Origin: Actinomycetota bacterium
Lineage (GTDB): Bacteria > Actinomycetota > Thermoleophilia > Solirubrobacterales > Solirubrobacteraceae
Direction: 5' to 3'
Length of the DNA: 64,000 nucleotides
Assembly: GCA_005888335.1 (NCBI GenBank)
Contig: VAWY01000127.1
Location: forward strand, 12,936 to 76,935
Under the pieces are notes generated by a model. The model worked only from the letters and a program-made list of their open reading frames with translations. It had not been told where the DNA came from and ran no database searches. This document shows, one piece after another, positions 25,531 to 34,250 of the stretch (within the stretch, counting starts at the first letter, position 1; every line of letters begins with the position of its first letter). The translations under genes were made by a program, and so were the position numbers.

Positions 25531-26570
25531 GCGCGACGACGACAGCCGAGAACCGCGCCGCGGTGCTGCACGCCCCGGGCGACCTGCGAGTCGAGGAGCG
25601 CGCCGTGCCCGAGCCGGGCCCGCGCGAGGTGCTCGTCGAGATCGCCGCCGTCGGCGTGTGCGGCTCGGACATCCACTACTACGAGCACGGCCGGATCGGC
25701 GCGCACGTGGTCGAGGCGCCGATGATCCTCGGGCACGAGTCGGCGGGACGCGTCGCGGCGGTCGGCTCCGGTGTCACCAAGCACCGCGTCGGCGACCGCG
25801 TGACGCTCGAGCCGGGGGTGCCCTGCGGTCGCTGCCGCGAGTGCCGCGCCGGCCGGTACAACCTCTGCCGGGACGTCCGCTTCTTCGCGACGCCGCCGAT
25901 CGACGGCGCGTTCGCCAACTACGTCACGATCCACGAGGACTTCGCGTTCGCGCTGCCCGACAACGTCTCCGACGAGGCGGGCGCGCTGATGGAGCCGCTG
26001 TCGGTGGGCGTCTGGGCCTGCCAGAAGGCGGGGGTCGGCCCCGGCGACCACGTGCTCGTCACCGGCGCCGGGCCGATCGGGCTGCTCGCCCTGCAGGCGG
26101 CGCGCGCGTTCGGCGCCACCGAGCTGACGATCACGGACGTCAACACGCAGCGCCTCGCGCTCGCCAAGCGGACGGGCGCGACGCGCGCGCTGAAGGTCGA
26201 CGAGACGCCGCTCGAGGAGGCGGGCCTGGAGGCCGACGCGCTCATCGAGTGCTCGGGCCGGCCCGAGGCGCTGCAGGCGGGCATCGCGGCGCTGCGCCCG
26301 GCGGGCACCGCCGTGGTCGTGGGGATGGGCCCCGAGGAGGACGCCACCGTCCCGCTCGCGCTGATCCAGAACCGCGAGCTCTGGCTGACCGGGACCTTCC
26401 GCTACGCGAACACGTACCCGACCGCGATCGCGCTGGCCGCGACGGGGCGCGTCGACCTCGAGGCGATCATCACCGGCCACTACGGGCTCGACGACGCCGA
26501 GGTGGCGCTGCGCGCCGGGCGCGACGACCCGGGCGCGGTCAAGGTCATGGTCCTACCGGGCGGCGCGTAG
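25527..26570 (+). CDS. Zinc-dependent sorbitol/xylitol-type dehydrogenase (347 aa)
   Basis: A medium-chain dehydrogenase. Catalytic zinc ligands are in GVCGSDIHYYEHG and GHE; structural zinc uses CGRCRECRAGRYNLC. The NAD site is VLVTGAGPIGLLALQAARAFGA with Asp in ITDVNTQRL favouring NAD. The sequence is close in pattern to sorbitol/xylitol/L-iditol dehydrogenases, which oxidise a polyol to a ketose. The product D-xylulose would suit the xylulokinase gene that converges on it (18-bp tail-to-tail overlap). Exact polyol not determined. Confidence 0.9.
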   Translation: MSATTTAENRAAVLHAPGDLRVEERAVPEPGPREVLVEIAAVGVCGSDIHYYEHGRIGAHVVEAPMILGHESAGRVAAVGSGVTKHRVGDRVTLEPGVPCGRCRECRAGRYNLCRDVRFFATPPIDGAFANYVTIHEDFAFALPDNVSDEAGALMEPLSVGVWACQKAGVGPGDHVLVTGAGPIGLLALQAARAFGATELTITDVNTQRLALAKRTGATRALKVDETPLEEAGLEADALIECSGRPEALQAGIAALRPAGTAVVVGMGPEEDATVPLALIQNRELWLTGTFRYANTYPTAIALAATGRVDLEAIITGHYGLDDAEVALRAGRDDPGAVKVMVLPGGA

Positions 26571-27998
26571 CGCCGGGTACAGCGCCCTGAAGCGCTCGCG
26601 CGCCGGTCCGTAGGCCTTGACCCAGTCCGGGTCGGGCTCGATGACCTCACGCACGCGCACGCACGCCTCGACGGCCTCGGTCGCGTCGCCAAAGACGCCG
26701 CCGGCCACGCCGCCGAGCAGCGCGGCGCCGTACGCGGCCCCCTCCTCGACCGTCGGGCGCTCGACGGTGAGGCCGAGCACCGACGCGACGATGCGCAGCC
26801 ACAGCGCGCTGCGGGCGCCGCCGCCCGACGCGCGGGCGCGATCGGGGTTCTCACCGAGCTCGGTGATCAGGTCCAGGGAGTCGCGCAGCCCGAAGGCGAC
26901 GCCCTCGAGCACCGCGCGCACCAGCGCGCCGCGGTCGTGGCGCAGCGAGAGCCCCACGAAGGCGCCGCGCGCGTCGGCGTCGGCGTGCGGGGTGCGCTCG
27001 CCCTGCAGGTAGGGCAGGAAGATCAGGCCCTCGGCGCCCGGCTCCCAGGGCTCGGCTTCGGCGACGAGCTCGCCGAAGCCCGTCTCGGGCGCGACGGCGT
27101 CGTGCAGCCACTGCAGCGACCCGGCGGCCGACAGCATGACGCCCATCGCGTGCCACGCTCCCGGCACGGCGTGACAGAACGCGTGGACGCGACCCGCGGG
27201 GTCGGCGGCGAACTCGGCGGCGGCGGCGAACACGACGCCCGAGGTGCCGAGCACGACCGACAGCGGGCCCGGCCGGTCGACGCCCACGCCCAGCGCGCCC
27301 GCCGCCTGGTCGCCGGCGCCGGCCGCGACCGGCACGCCCTCGGGCGTCTCGCCCGAGACCTCGGGCGACTCGAGCGCCGGCGGCAGCCACTCGCGCTCGA
27401 CGCCCAGCGCGCCGACCACGTCGTCGCTCCAGCGCCGTGCGCCGACGTCGAAGAGCAGCGTGCCGGACGCGTCGGCGACGTCCGTCGCCCGTTCGCCGCA
27501 GAGCCGCAGGCGCACGTAGTCCTTCGGCAGCATCACGTGGGCGATCCGCTCGTAGCGCTCGGGCTCGTGCTCGCGCATCCACAGCAGCTTGGGCGCCGTG
27601 AACCCGGTCAGCGCGCGGTTGCCCGTCTGCGAGATGAGCGCCTCGAGGCCGACGCGGCGCTCGATCTCCTCGCATTGGGCCTCCGTGCGCTGGTCGTTCC
27701 ACAGGATCGCCGGGCGGATGACCCTGTCGGAGGCGTCGAGGGCCACGAGCCCGTGCATCTGACCCGACAGTCCGATGCCGGCGGGCGCGCCGTGCTCGCC
27801 GAGGCGCTCGAGCACGTCGCGGGTGGCGCGCCACCAGTCCTCCGGGTCCTGCTCGGACCAGCCCGGGTGGGGATGCGAGAGGCCGTAGCGCGACTCTGCG
27901 ACGCCGAGCACGCGGCCGTCCTCGGTGGCGACCGCGACGCCCTTGACGGAGCTCGTCCCGACGTCGAGGCCGACGATCGGAGCACTGGGCGCGCTCAC
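26553..27998 (-). CDS. xylB: Xylulokinase (FGGY family, 481 aa)
   Basis: Phosphorylates D-xylulose to xylulose 5-phosphate. The GTG at 27998 begins just before the first phosphate loop (GLDVGTSSVKG). Further FGGY marks: GLSGQMHGLVALD, ILWNDQRTEAQ, the catalytic-base region GAGDQAAGALGVG, LGTSGVVF and SGGGARSALWLRIVASVLG. Typical length. It is divergent from the SDR gene over 66 bp that contain SorC operator 2. Its product can enter the pentose phosphate pathway or the phosphoketolase at 8489-10891. Confidence 0.92.
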   Translation of the reverse strand: MSAPSAPIVGLDVGTSSVKGVAVATEDGRVLGVAESRYGLSHPHPGWSEQDPEDWWRATRDVLERLGEHGAPAGIGLSGQMHGLVALDASDRVIRPAILWNDQRTEAQCEEIERRVGLEALISQTGNRALTGFTAPKLLWMREHEPERYERIAHVMLPKDYVRLRLCGERATDVADASGTLLFDVGARRWSDDVVGALGVEREWLPPALESPEVSGETPEGVPVAAGAGDQAAGALGVGVDRPGPLSVVLGTSGVVFAAAAEFAADPAGRVHAFCHAVPGAWHAMGVMLSAAGSLQWLHDAVAPETGFGELVAEAEPWEPGAEGLIFLPYLQGERTPHADADARGAFVGLSLRHDRGALVRAVLEGVAFGLRDSLDLITELGENPDRARASGGGARSALWLRIVASVLGLTVERPTVEEGAAYGAALLGGVAGGVFGDATEAVEACVRVREVIEPDPDWVKAYGPARERFRALYPALRAAR

Positions 27999-28019
27999 GC
28001 GGCCGAGGCTAACATTTCG

Positions 28020-28046
28020 TGCACCGATGTGCAGCACGGATGTGCA
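28020..28046. promoter_or_regulatory. SorC-type operator 2, between xylB and the SDR
   Basis: TGCACCGAT-N9-GGATGTGCA has the same layout as the site at 21238-21264, with spacer GTGCAGCAC (eight of nine bases equal to site 1). The outer TGCAC/TGTGCA arms are kept; the inner arm bases differ, so this copy is the less symmetrical. A possible -10 (TAACAT, 28010-28015) for the rightward gene puts its transcript start inside the site. The same regulator probably controls both divergent units. Confidence 0.7.
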
Positions 28047-28064
28047 CGTGGAGAGGAGGCTTCG

Positions 28065-28823
28065 ATGGGCGTGCTCGACGCGTTCGACCTGAGCGGGAAG
28101 GTCGCGGTCGTGACGGGCGGCAACCGCGGCCTGGGCGAGGCGTGGGTGCGAGCGCTCGCCGACGTCGGCGCCACCGTCATCATCGCCGCGCGCGACGACG
28201 AGCGGTCCGAGCGCACGCGCGCGAGCGTCGGCGGCGATGTGGACACCGTCGGACTCGACGTCCGCGACCCCGCCGGCGTGCGCGCCGCGCTCGACAAGGT
28301 CGTCGAGCGGCATGGACGCGTCGACATCCTGGTCAACAACGCCGGCACGTGCATCCACCGGCCGGCGCTCGAGGTCTCCGACGACGAGTGGGATCAGGTG
28401 ATCGACGTCAACCTCAACGGGCTGTGGCGCTGCAGCCAGGGGTTCGGGCGTCACATGGTCGACAACGGCGGCGGCGTGATCGTCAACATCGGCTCGATCT
28501 CCGCGCAGATCGTCAACCGGCCGCAGATGCAGCCCGCGTACAACGCCTCCAAGGCGGCGGTGCACCAGCTGACGAAGTCCCTCGCGGCGGAATGGGCGCC
28601 GTACGGCGTCCGGGTCAACGCCCTCGCGCCCGGATACGTCAAGACCGAGATGGCGGCGGTCGACCGCCCGGAGTTCCGGCGCCACTGGATCGAGGACGCG
28701 CCGATGCAGCGCTACGCCATGCCCGACGAGCTCGGACCCGCGCTCGTCTTCCTGGCGAGCGACGCGTCGAGCTTCATGACCGGCGCGACGCTGGTGATCG
28801 ACGGCGGGTACACGCTCTGGTAG
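28065..28823 (+). CDS. SDR-family polyol/gluconate-type dehydrogenase (252 aa)
   Basis: GAGAGGAGG stands just before the ATG at 28065. A classical SDR: VTGGNRGLGEAW (NAD loop), LVNNAGTC, the Ser of NIGSISAQ and YNASK (Tyr-x-x-x-Lys). It is similar in pattern to sorbitol, gluconate 5- and mannitol/arabitol dehydrogenases of the SDR family. First gene of a rightward pair with the mannitol dehydrogenase-family gene. Probably interconverts a ketose and a polyol or oxidises a related sugar acid; specificity unknown. Confidence 0.9.
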   Translation: MGVLDAFDLSGKVAVVTGGNRGLGEAWVRALADVGATVIIAARDDERSERTRASVGGDVDTVGLDVRDPAGVRAALDKVVERHGRVDILVNNAGTCIHRPALEVSDDEWDQVIDVNLNGLWRCSQGFGRHMVDNGGGVIVNIGSISAQIVNRPQMQPAYNASKAAVHQLTKSLAAEWAPYGVRVNALAPGYVKTEMAAVDRPEFRRHWIEDAPMQRYAMPDELGPALVFLASDASSFMTGATLVIDGGYTLW

Positions 28824-28837
28824 CCGAGGAGGACGCG

Positions 28838-30313
28838 ATGCTTGCGCTGAGTGCTCAGACGCTGAAGTCGGCGGCGAACGGGGTGCCGGGACCGACCTAC
28901 GACCGCAGCCGCGTGACCACGGGAGTCGTCCACTTCGGCGTGGGCGGCTTCCACCGGGCGCACCAGGCGATGTACCACGACCGCCTGATGAACGAGGGCA
29001 AGGCGCTCGACTGGGGGATCTGCGGCGTCGGGATCATGCCGTTCGACGAGCGGATGCGTGACGTGCTCGCCGCGCAGGACGGGCTCTACACGCTCGTCGT
29101 CAAGCACAGCGACGGGACCTACGAGCCGCGGGTGATCGGCTCGATCATCGAGTACCTCTACGCCCCCGACGACCCCGAGGTGGTCCTCGAGAAGATGGCG
29201 GACCCGTCGACGCGCATCGTGTCGCTGACCGTCACCGAGGGCGGCTACAACATCGACCACGTGACCGGCGAGTTCGTGGCGTCCAACCCCGGCGTCGCGC
29301 ATGACCTCGAACCCGGTGCGACGCCGCGCACGACGTTCGGCCTGGTCACCGAGGCGCTCCGGCGCCGCCGGGACCGCGGCGTGGGGCCGTTCACGGTCAT
29401 GTCCTGCGACAACCTGCAGGGCAACGGCCACCTCTCCGAGAAGGTCTTCACGGCGTTCGCCCGGCTGCGCGATCCCGAGCTCGGCGAGTGGGTCGAGCGC
29501 GAGGTGAGGTTCCCCAACTCGATGGTCGACCGCATCACGCCGGTGACGACCGACGCCGACAAGGCGGAGGTCCGCGAGCGGTTCGGGATCGACGACCAGT
29601 GGCCGGTCGTCTGCGAGCCGTTCACGCAGTGGGTGCTCGAGGACGCCTTCTCGGCCGGGCGCCCGCCGTACGAGGACGCCGGCGTGCAGGTGGTCGACGA
29701 CGTCGGGCCCTACGAGCTGATGAAGCTGCGCCTGCTCAACGCCAGCCACCAGGGGATGTGCTACTTCGCCTACCTGATGGGCTACCGGCTCGTCCACGAC
29801 GCCGCCCAGGACCCGCTCATCCGCGCCTTCCTGCTCGGCTACATGGACGAGGAGGCCACGCCCACGCTGGCCCCCGTCCCCGGCGTCGATCTCGGCGACT
29901 ACAAGCGGACGCTGATCGAGCGCTTCTCCAACCCCGAGGTCCGCGACACCATCGCCCGCCTGTGCGCCGAGAGCTCCGACCGCATCCCGAAGTGGCTGCT
30001 CCCCGTGATCCGCGAGCAGCTCGCGGCCGGCGGTGAGATCCGGCGCTCGGCCGCCATCGTGGCGAGCTGGGCGCGGTACGCCGAGGGCGTCGACGAGCAG
30101 GGCGAGCCGATCGAGGTCGTCGACCGGCTCAGGGACGTCCTGACGCCGCTCGCCCGCCGCCAGCGCGAGGACCCCGATGCGTTCATCTCCAACCGCGAGG
30201 TGTTCGGCGATCTCGTCGACGACGAGCGCTTCGTCGGCCCGTACCGGTCCGCGTTGCGCTCGCTGCACGAGCGAGGCGCGCGAGCCACGCTCGAGTCGCT
30301 CGTCGCCACCTGA
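28838..30313 (+). CDS. Mannitol dehydrogenase-family protein (491 aa)
   Basis: GAGGAGGA precedes the ATG at 28838. A polyol-specific long-chain dehydrogenase: VVHFGVGGFHRAHQA (NAD loop, about 29-43), CDNLQGNGHL, FPNSMVDRITPVTT and the catalytic-Lys helix YELMKLRLLNASHQGM. The family oxidises D-mannitol to fructose, D-arabitol to D-xylulose, or D-altronate/fructuronate; D-arabitol would feed the adjacent xylulokinase directly. Follows the SDR by 14 bases. Confidence 0.92.
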   Translation: MLALSAQTLKSAANGVPGPTYDRSRVTTGVVHFGVGGFHRAHQAMYHDRLMNEGKALDWGICGVGIMPFDERMRDVLAAQDGLYTLVVKHSDGTYEPRVIGSIIEYLYAPDDPEVVLEKMADPSTRIVSLTVTEGGYNIDHVTGEFVASNPGVAHDLEPGATPRTTFGLVTEALRRRRDRGVGPFTVMSCDNLQGNGHLSEKVFTAFARLRDPELGEWVEREVRFPNSMVDRITPVTTDADKAEVRERFGIDDQWPVVCEPFTQWVLEDAFSAGRPPYEDAGVQVVDDVGPYELMKLRLLNASHQGMCYFAYLMGYRLVHDAAQDPLIRAFLLGYMDEEATPTLAPVPGVDLGDYKRTLIERFSNPEVRDTIARLCAESSDRIPKWLLPVIREQLAAGGEIRRSAAIVASWARYAEGVDEQGEPIEVVDRLRDVLTPLARRQREDPDAFISNREVFGDLVDDERFVGPYRSALRSLHERGARATLESLVAT

Positions 30314-30336
30314 GCATCCGCTGAACCGCTTCCCGG

Positions 30337-30364
30337 TGTGAACCGGTGCGGCCGCGCCTAGAGT
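30337..30364 (+). promoter_or_regulatory. Candidate promoter for a leaderless transcript
   Basis: TGTGAA (30337-30342), 16 bases, then TAGAGT (30359-30364). Seven bases further is the GTG at 30372, with no ribosome binding site in front of it. The mRNA may therefore start at the GTG itself, as is frequent in actinobacteria. Confidence 0.4.
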
Positions 30365-30371
30365 TTGCGGC

Positions 30372-32144
30372 GTGGCCGTCCCCCGCCTCCGCCTCTCCAA
30401 CGCGCCCCTCGGGATGCGGCAGGCGCAGCAGCTCTCCGACGAGGTCGAGCTCTACCACCGCACCTACAGCACGCTGCTGCGGTCGTCGGGCGAGACGCTC
30501 CTGCGCGTCCTCGAGCCCTCGCACCGCGCGATGGGCTCGAGCCTGCACGCCGGCGCCGACGCCCAGGAGCTCGACCTCGGCGCCTTCCTGTACGCCACCC
30601 ACCGGCTCCCGGCCGGCGTGTGGCGCGCGCAGCTCGTCGTCATGGGTCAGGAGGCGGCGACGTTCACCCGCCACGGCTTCGGCCCCCTGGACGACTGGCG
30701 GACCGTCGAGGCGCCGGCCCGCCGGCGGCGCTGGCACGACGACGGCGCCGGCACGCTCGCCGTGCTGATCGCGTCGAGCTCGGACCTCGACGACCTGATC
30801 CCCACCCTCGTCGCCTACCAGATCGAGTTCAACAAGCTGCACCGCCTCGCCGCGGCGGCCGACCCGCCGGACGAGGTCGACGCCGGCTGGTGCGCGGAGG
30901 CGCTGGGCGGCTCGCTCGCCGACTGGGTGCGCGTCGGCGAGGCGTGGGCCGGCGGCCTCGGCGCGTTCGTCGAGGAGGTCCGCCGCCGCGAGCTCGAGCT
31001 GCGCGTCCGCGTCCTCGGCGGCAGCGAGGTCGGCTACGCGCGGGTGACGCGGCGCTGGTGGGAGCCCGTGCTCGCCTCGCTGCGCGAGCAGGGCCTCACC
31101 GACCGGCCGCTCTACTTCGTCTCGTCGAACACGCACTCGCTCGTGAACCTGCTGACCGGCACCGCCCGCCTGCGCGAGCGCGAGATCGTCGCGTGGCTGG
31201 AGCGCGAGGGCCCCGACTACCTGCGCGAGGAGCTGGCGAAGTTCACGGCCGGGCGGACGAAGGGCTCGTGGGAGAACTTCCTGTACTTCTGCGCGCGGCT
31301 GTTCTTCGAGGCCCAGCCGGAGGACTCGGCCGCGTGGGTCGAGCGCCGCCGCCACGAGCACGCGGTCGGCATCACGCACCTGCCCAGCCGCACCGCGCTG
31401 CGGGTGTCGGCCCAGGTGATCGCGCTCGACCGGCTGGACCCGCAGGTGCTCGACTCGCGGCTGCAGGACCTCGACGCGCCGCGCCTGCGCGCCAGCGGCG
31501 CGGTGATCGTCAACGTCGACTATCCGCTCGGCCTCGCCGCCTACAACGTCCTGCGCGAGATCGGCGAGTCGACCGACACGCTGCGCGGCGTCTACGTGCT
31601 GGGCAAGGCGGCGACCCTGAACGCCGATGTCGGCGACGTGATGATCTCCAACGTCATCCACGACGAGCACTCCGGCTCGACGTACTGGCTCGACAACGCG
31701 TTCTCGTTCGACGACATCCAGCCGTTCCTGGTCTTCGGCTCGGGGCTGGACAACCAGCGCGCAGTGACGGTCAAGAGCACGTTCCTGCAGAACCGCCAGT
31801 ACCTCGACTTCTACTACCGCGAGGCGTTCACCGTGGTCGAGATGGAGGCCGGGCCCTACTGCGACGCGGTGTACGAGATCGCCGACGTCGACCGCTATCC
31901 GGTCGGCGAGGCGGTGAACTTCGCCAAGCTGCCGATCGACTTCGGCGTCATCCACTACGCGTCGGACACGCCGTACACGCAGGCGCGCACGCTGGGCGCC
32001 CGCGGGCTGTCGTACTTCGGGATGGACTCGACGTACGCGTCGTCGCTGGCCATCGTGCGGCGCGTGCTCGCGCTCGAGGGCGTGCTCGAGCGCCGCGACC
32101 GGACCGCGCTCGCTACGTCGCCTGCGCCATCCGCGCCGCGATGA
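30372..32144 (+). CDS. Uncharacterised protein with phosphorylase-like C-terminal part (590 aa)
   Basis: I do not recognise a named family with certainty; it resembles an uncharacterised DUF group of actinobacteria and deinococci. The first 190 residues are mixed alpha/beta. The middle (about 205-340) has a conserved segment, LYFVSSNTHSLVNLLTGTARLRE, that looks like a substrate pocket. The last 200 residues have an order of motifs that recalls purine nucleoside phosphorylase/AMP nucleosidase folds: GVYVLGKAATLNADVGDVM, then FGSGLDNQRAV, then VEMEAGPY, close to the VEMEAAA helix of MTA/SAH nucleosidase. No signal peptide or membrane segment. Stands alone, 58 bases behind the mannitol dehydrogenase gene. 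A nucleoside- or nucleotide-processing role is an inference only. Confidence 0.7.
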   Translation: MAVPRLRLSNAPLGMRQAQQLSDEVELYHRTYSTLLRSSGETLLRVLEPSHRAMGSSLHAGADAQELDLGAFLYATHRLPAGVWRAQLVVMGQEAATFTRHGFGPLDDWRTVEAPARRRRWHDDGAGTLAVLIASSSDLDDLIPTLVAYQIEFNKLHRLAAAADPPDEVDAGWCAEALGGSLADWVRVGEAWAGGLGAFVEEVRRRELELRVRVLGGSEVGYARVTRRWWEPVLASLREQGLTDRPLYFVSSNTHSLVNLLTGTARLREREIVAWLEREGPDYLREELAKFTAGRTKGSWENFLYFCARLFFEAQPEDSAAWVERRRHEHAVGITHLPSRTALRVSAQVIALDRLDPQVLDSRLQDLDAPRLRASGAVIVNVDYPLGLAAYNVLREIGESTDTLRGVYVLGKAATLNADVGDVMISNVIHDEHSGSTYWLDNAFSFDDIQPFLVFGSGLDNQRAVTVKSTFLQNRQYLDFYYREAFTVVEMEAGPYCDAVYEIADVDRYPVGEAVNFAKLPIDFGVIHYASDTPYTQARTLGARGLSYFGMDSTYASSLAIVRRVLALEGVLERRDRTALATSPAPSAPR

Positions 32145-32293
32145 GCAGCTCGACGAGGTCGTCGACGCGGCGCAGGTGCTCACCCGCCGCGCCGCGGCCG
32201 CGCGGATGAAGATCAGGTCCTCGCGCTCGACTACTCCGCGAGCTCGTCCAGCCGCTTCGTGACCCCCGCGACGAGCCTCGCCACCGCCTCCAT
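32113..32293 (-). pseudogene. Possible decayed short gene
   Basis: On the minus strand three coding-like stretches lie in different frames and in natural order: MEAVARLVAGVTKRLDELAE (32293-32231, then TAG), a middle part reading EREDLIFIRAAAAR, and an end reading GEHLRRVDDLVELLIAARMAQ before TAG at 32113-32115. The pieces look helical and amphipathic. This would fit a small protein broken by frameshifts; a 20-residue intact peptide at 32231-32293 is the alternative. Very uncertain. Confidence 0.25.
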
Positions 32294-32306
32294 CTCAGGC
32301 GCTCGA

Positions 32307-32348
32307 TTGTAAGCCGATCACAAACGCCGGGCGACGGCTTCGGTCGCC
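32307..32348. promoter_or_regulatory. AT-richer spacer with inverted repeat and hairpin before phaC
   Basis: The 288-base gap before the second phaC contains TTGT-N9-ACAA (32307-32323) and the hairpin GGCGAC-N7-GTCGCC (32330-32348). This is the only clearly AT-richer patch in the gap and is the likely promoter/leader region for the phaC operon. No clear -10 or -35 was found. The rest of the gap shows nothing except the decayed reading frame. Confidence 0.35.
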
Positions 32349-32432
32349 GATCCAGTGACCGCGAGCCCCCGTGGCGCGACCCTTCAGAGAGCGGGAGCGA
32401 CGACCGTTGACCCCCGCCCCGAGGAGGAGAGA

Positions 32433-34250
32433 ATGGATGTGGACGCGAAGCCCGATGCGCGACAAGGCGCCGGCCGAGGTCGCCGGCGCGCGGAGGTGAC
32501 CGAGATGGCGCTCACGACGCCCCCGACCGGAGGCACGCCGACGAAGGCGCGATCGACGGGCCGGGCCGCCCGGACCACGAAGGCCGGCCGCGCCGCCCTG
32601 GACGTGCTGCTCACCGACGCGGCCGTCGACGGCGGGACGGCGGGGCGGTTCGTCAAGCCGGGCGCCGCGGCGAAGGTCATGGCGGGCCTGGCGCGCCATC
32701 CCGCGCGCACCGGGCGCCGCGTCGCCGGGCTGGGCGGCGAGCTGGCGCGCGTGGCCGCCGGGCGCTCGGACGTCGCCCCCGCCAAGGGCGACCGCCGCTT
32801 CACCGACCCCGCCTGGGAGGGCAACGCGCTGTTGCGCCGCCTCCTCCAGGCCTACCTCGCCGGCGGGCGCACGGTCGACGACCTGATCTCCGACGCCGGG
32901 GTCGACTGGCGCACCGAGCGCCAGGCGCGCTTCGCCGCCGCCAACATCCTCGACGCGCTGGCGCCGACCAACTTCCCGTGGTCGAACCCGGCGGTGATCA
33001 AGGACATCGTCGACCACGGCGGATCCGGGCTGCAGCGCGGCCTGCGCCAGCTCGCCGGCGACGTCGTGCACCGGCGGCTGCCCGCGAGCGTCGACACGAC
33101 GAAGTTCGCCGTCGGCGAGAACCTCGCCGTCACGCCGGGTGCGGTCGTGCTGCGCACCGAGGTCTTCGAGCTCATCCAGTACGAGCCGCGCGCCGCGCGC
33201 GTTCGCGAGGTCCCGGTCCTCGTCGTCCCGCCGACGATCAACAAGTACTACATCCTCGACCTGGCGCCCGAGCGCAGCCTCGTCGAGCACCTGCTCGAGC
33301 AGGGCCAGCAGGTCTTCATGGTCTCCTGGCGCAACCCCGACGCCGAGCAGGGCCACTTCGACCTCGACACCTACGCGAGCGCGGTCCTCGAGGCACGCGA
33401 GGCGGTCGCCGAGATCGCGCGCAGCGAGTCCGCGCACGTCATGGCCGCGTGCTCGGGCGGGATCATCAGCGCGTGCGCGCTCGGTCACCTCGCCGCCAAG
33501 GGGCGGCGGTCGGAGGTCGCGAGCCTCACGCTGCTTGTCTGCGCGCTCGACCAGGCGCAGGCCGGGACGGTCTCGGCGCTGACCAGCCGCGAGCTCGCCG
33601 CCGCCGCGGTCGCCGAGTCCGCGCGCAAGGGCTACCTCGACGGGCAGGCGCTGGCCGGCGTGTTCGCGTGGCTGAGGCCCAACGACCTCATCTGGAACTA
33701 CTGGGTCAGCAACTACCTGCTCGGCCGCAGGCCGCCCGCGTTCGACATCCTGTTCTGGAACCAGGACACGGTCAGGCTCGCCGCCGGGCTGCACCGCGAC
33801 TTCATCAAGATCGCGCTCGACAACCTGCTCACCCGCTCGGGCGCGGTCGACGTCCTGGGCACGCCCGTGGACCTGCACGCCGTCGACGTCGACACCTATC
33901 TCGTCGCCGGCCTCAACGACCACATCGTCCCGTGGGAGAACGCGTACCGCAGCAGCCTGCTCTTCGGCGGCGACACGCGGTTCGTGCTGTCGACGAGCGG
34001 TCACATCCAGGCGCTCGTCAACCCGCCGAGCGAGGAGTCCCGCAGGAGCTACCGCGTCAGCGACGAGCGCCTCGCCGACGAGGGCGAATGGCTCGACCAG
34101 GCGACGACGAAGCGCGGCAGCTGGTGGCCCGACTACGTCGAGTGGCTCGGCGAGCGCTCGGGCGAGCTCAAACCCGCGAAGAAGACGCTCGGCAGCCGCA
34201 AGCACCGAGCGGTGGCCAAGGCGCCCGGGAGCTACGTGCATGCCGGCTGA
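32433..34250 (+). CDS. phaC: Class I/II-type polyhydroxyalkanoate synthase (605 aa)
   Basis: GAGGAGGAGAG is followed closely by the ATG at 32433. The catalytic triad is visible as Cys340 (AACSGG, where the usual first Gly of the lipase box is Ala), Asp496 (AGLNDHIVPW) and His524 (STSGHIQALVNPP). Other PhaC marks are PTINKYYILDLAPERSLVE, VFMVSWRNPD and PAFDILFWNQD. The first 110 residues are a low-complexity Ala/Arg/Thr-rich extension typical of class I enzymes. Substrate (short- or medium-chain) cannot be told. The next hydrolase gene overlaps its end by 11 bases and an acyl-CoA dehydrogenase gene follows. Confidence 0.92.
   Translation: MDVDAKPDARQGAGRGRRRAEVTEMALTTPPTGGTPTKARSTGRAARTTKAGRAALDVLLTDAAVDGGTAGRFVKPGAAAKVMAGLARHPARTGRRVAGLGGELARVAAGRSDVAPAKGDRRFTDPAWEGNALLRRLLQAYLAGGRTVDDLISDAGVDWRTERQARFAAANILDALAPTNFPWSNPAVIKDIVDHGGSGLQRGLRQLAGDVVHRRLPASVDTTKFAVGENLAVTPGAVVLRTEVFELIQYEPRAARVREVPVLVVPPTINKYYILDLAPERSLVEHLLEQGQQVFMVSWRNPDAEQGHFDLDTYASAVLEAREAVAEIARSESAHVMAACSGGIISACALGHLAAKGRRSEVASLTLLVCALDQAQAGTVSALTSRELAAAAVAESARKGYLDGQALAGVFAWLRPNDLIWNYWVSNYLLGRRPPAFDILFWNQDTVRLAAGLHRDFIKIALDNLLTRSGAVDVLGTPVDLHAVDVDTYLVAGLNDHIVPWENAYRSSLLFGGDTRFVLSTSGHIQALVNPPSEESRRSYRVSDERLADEGEWLDQATTKRGSWWPDYVEWLGERSGELKPAKKTLGSRKHRAVAKAPGSYVHAG

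Noticed and set aside
30183..32183. A 666-residue minus-strand frame opposite the orphan protein
   Set aside because: It has the Arg/Val/Asp-rich look of antisense shadows and no start signals.
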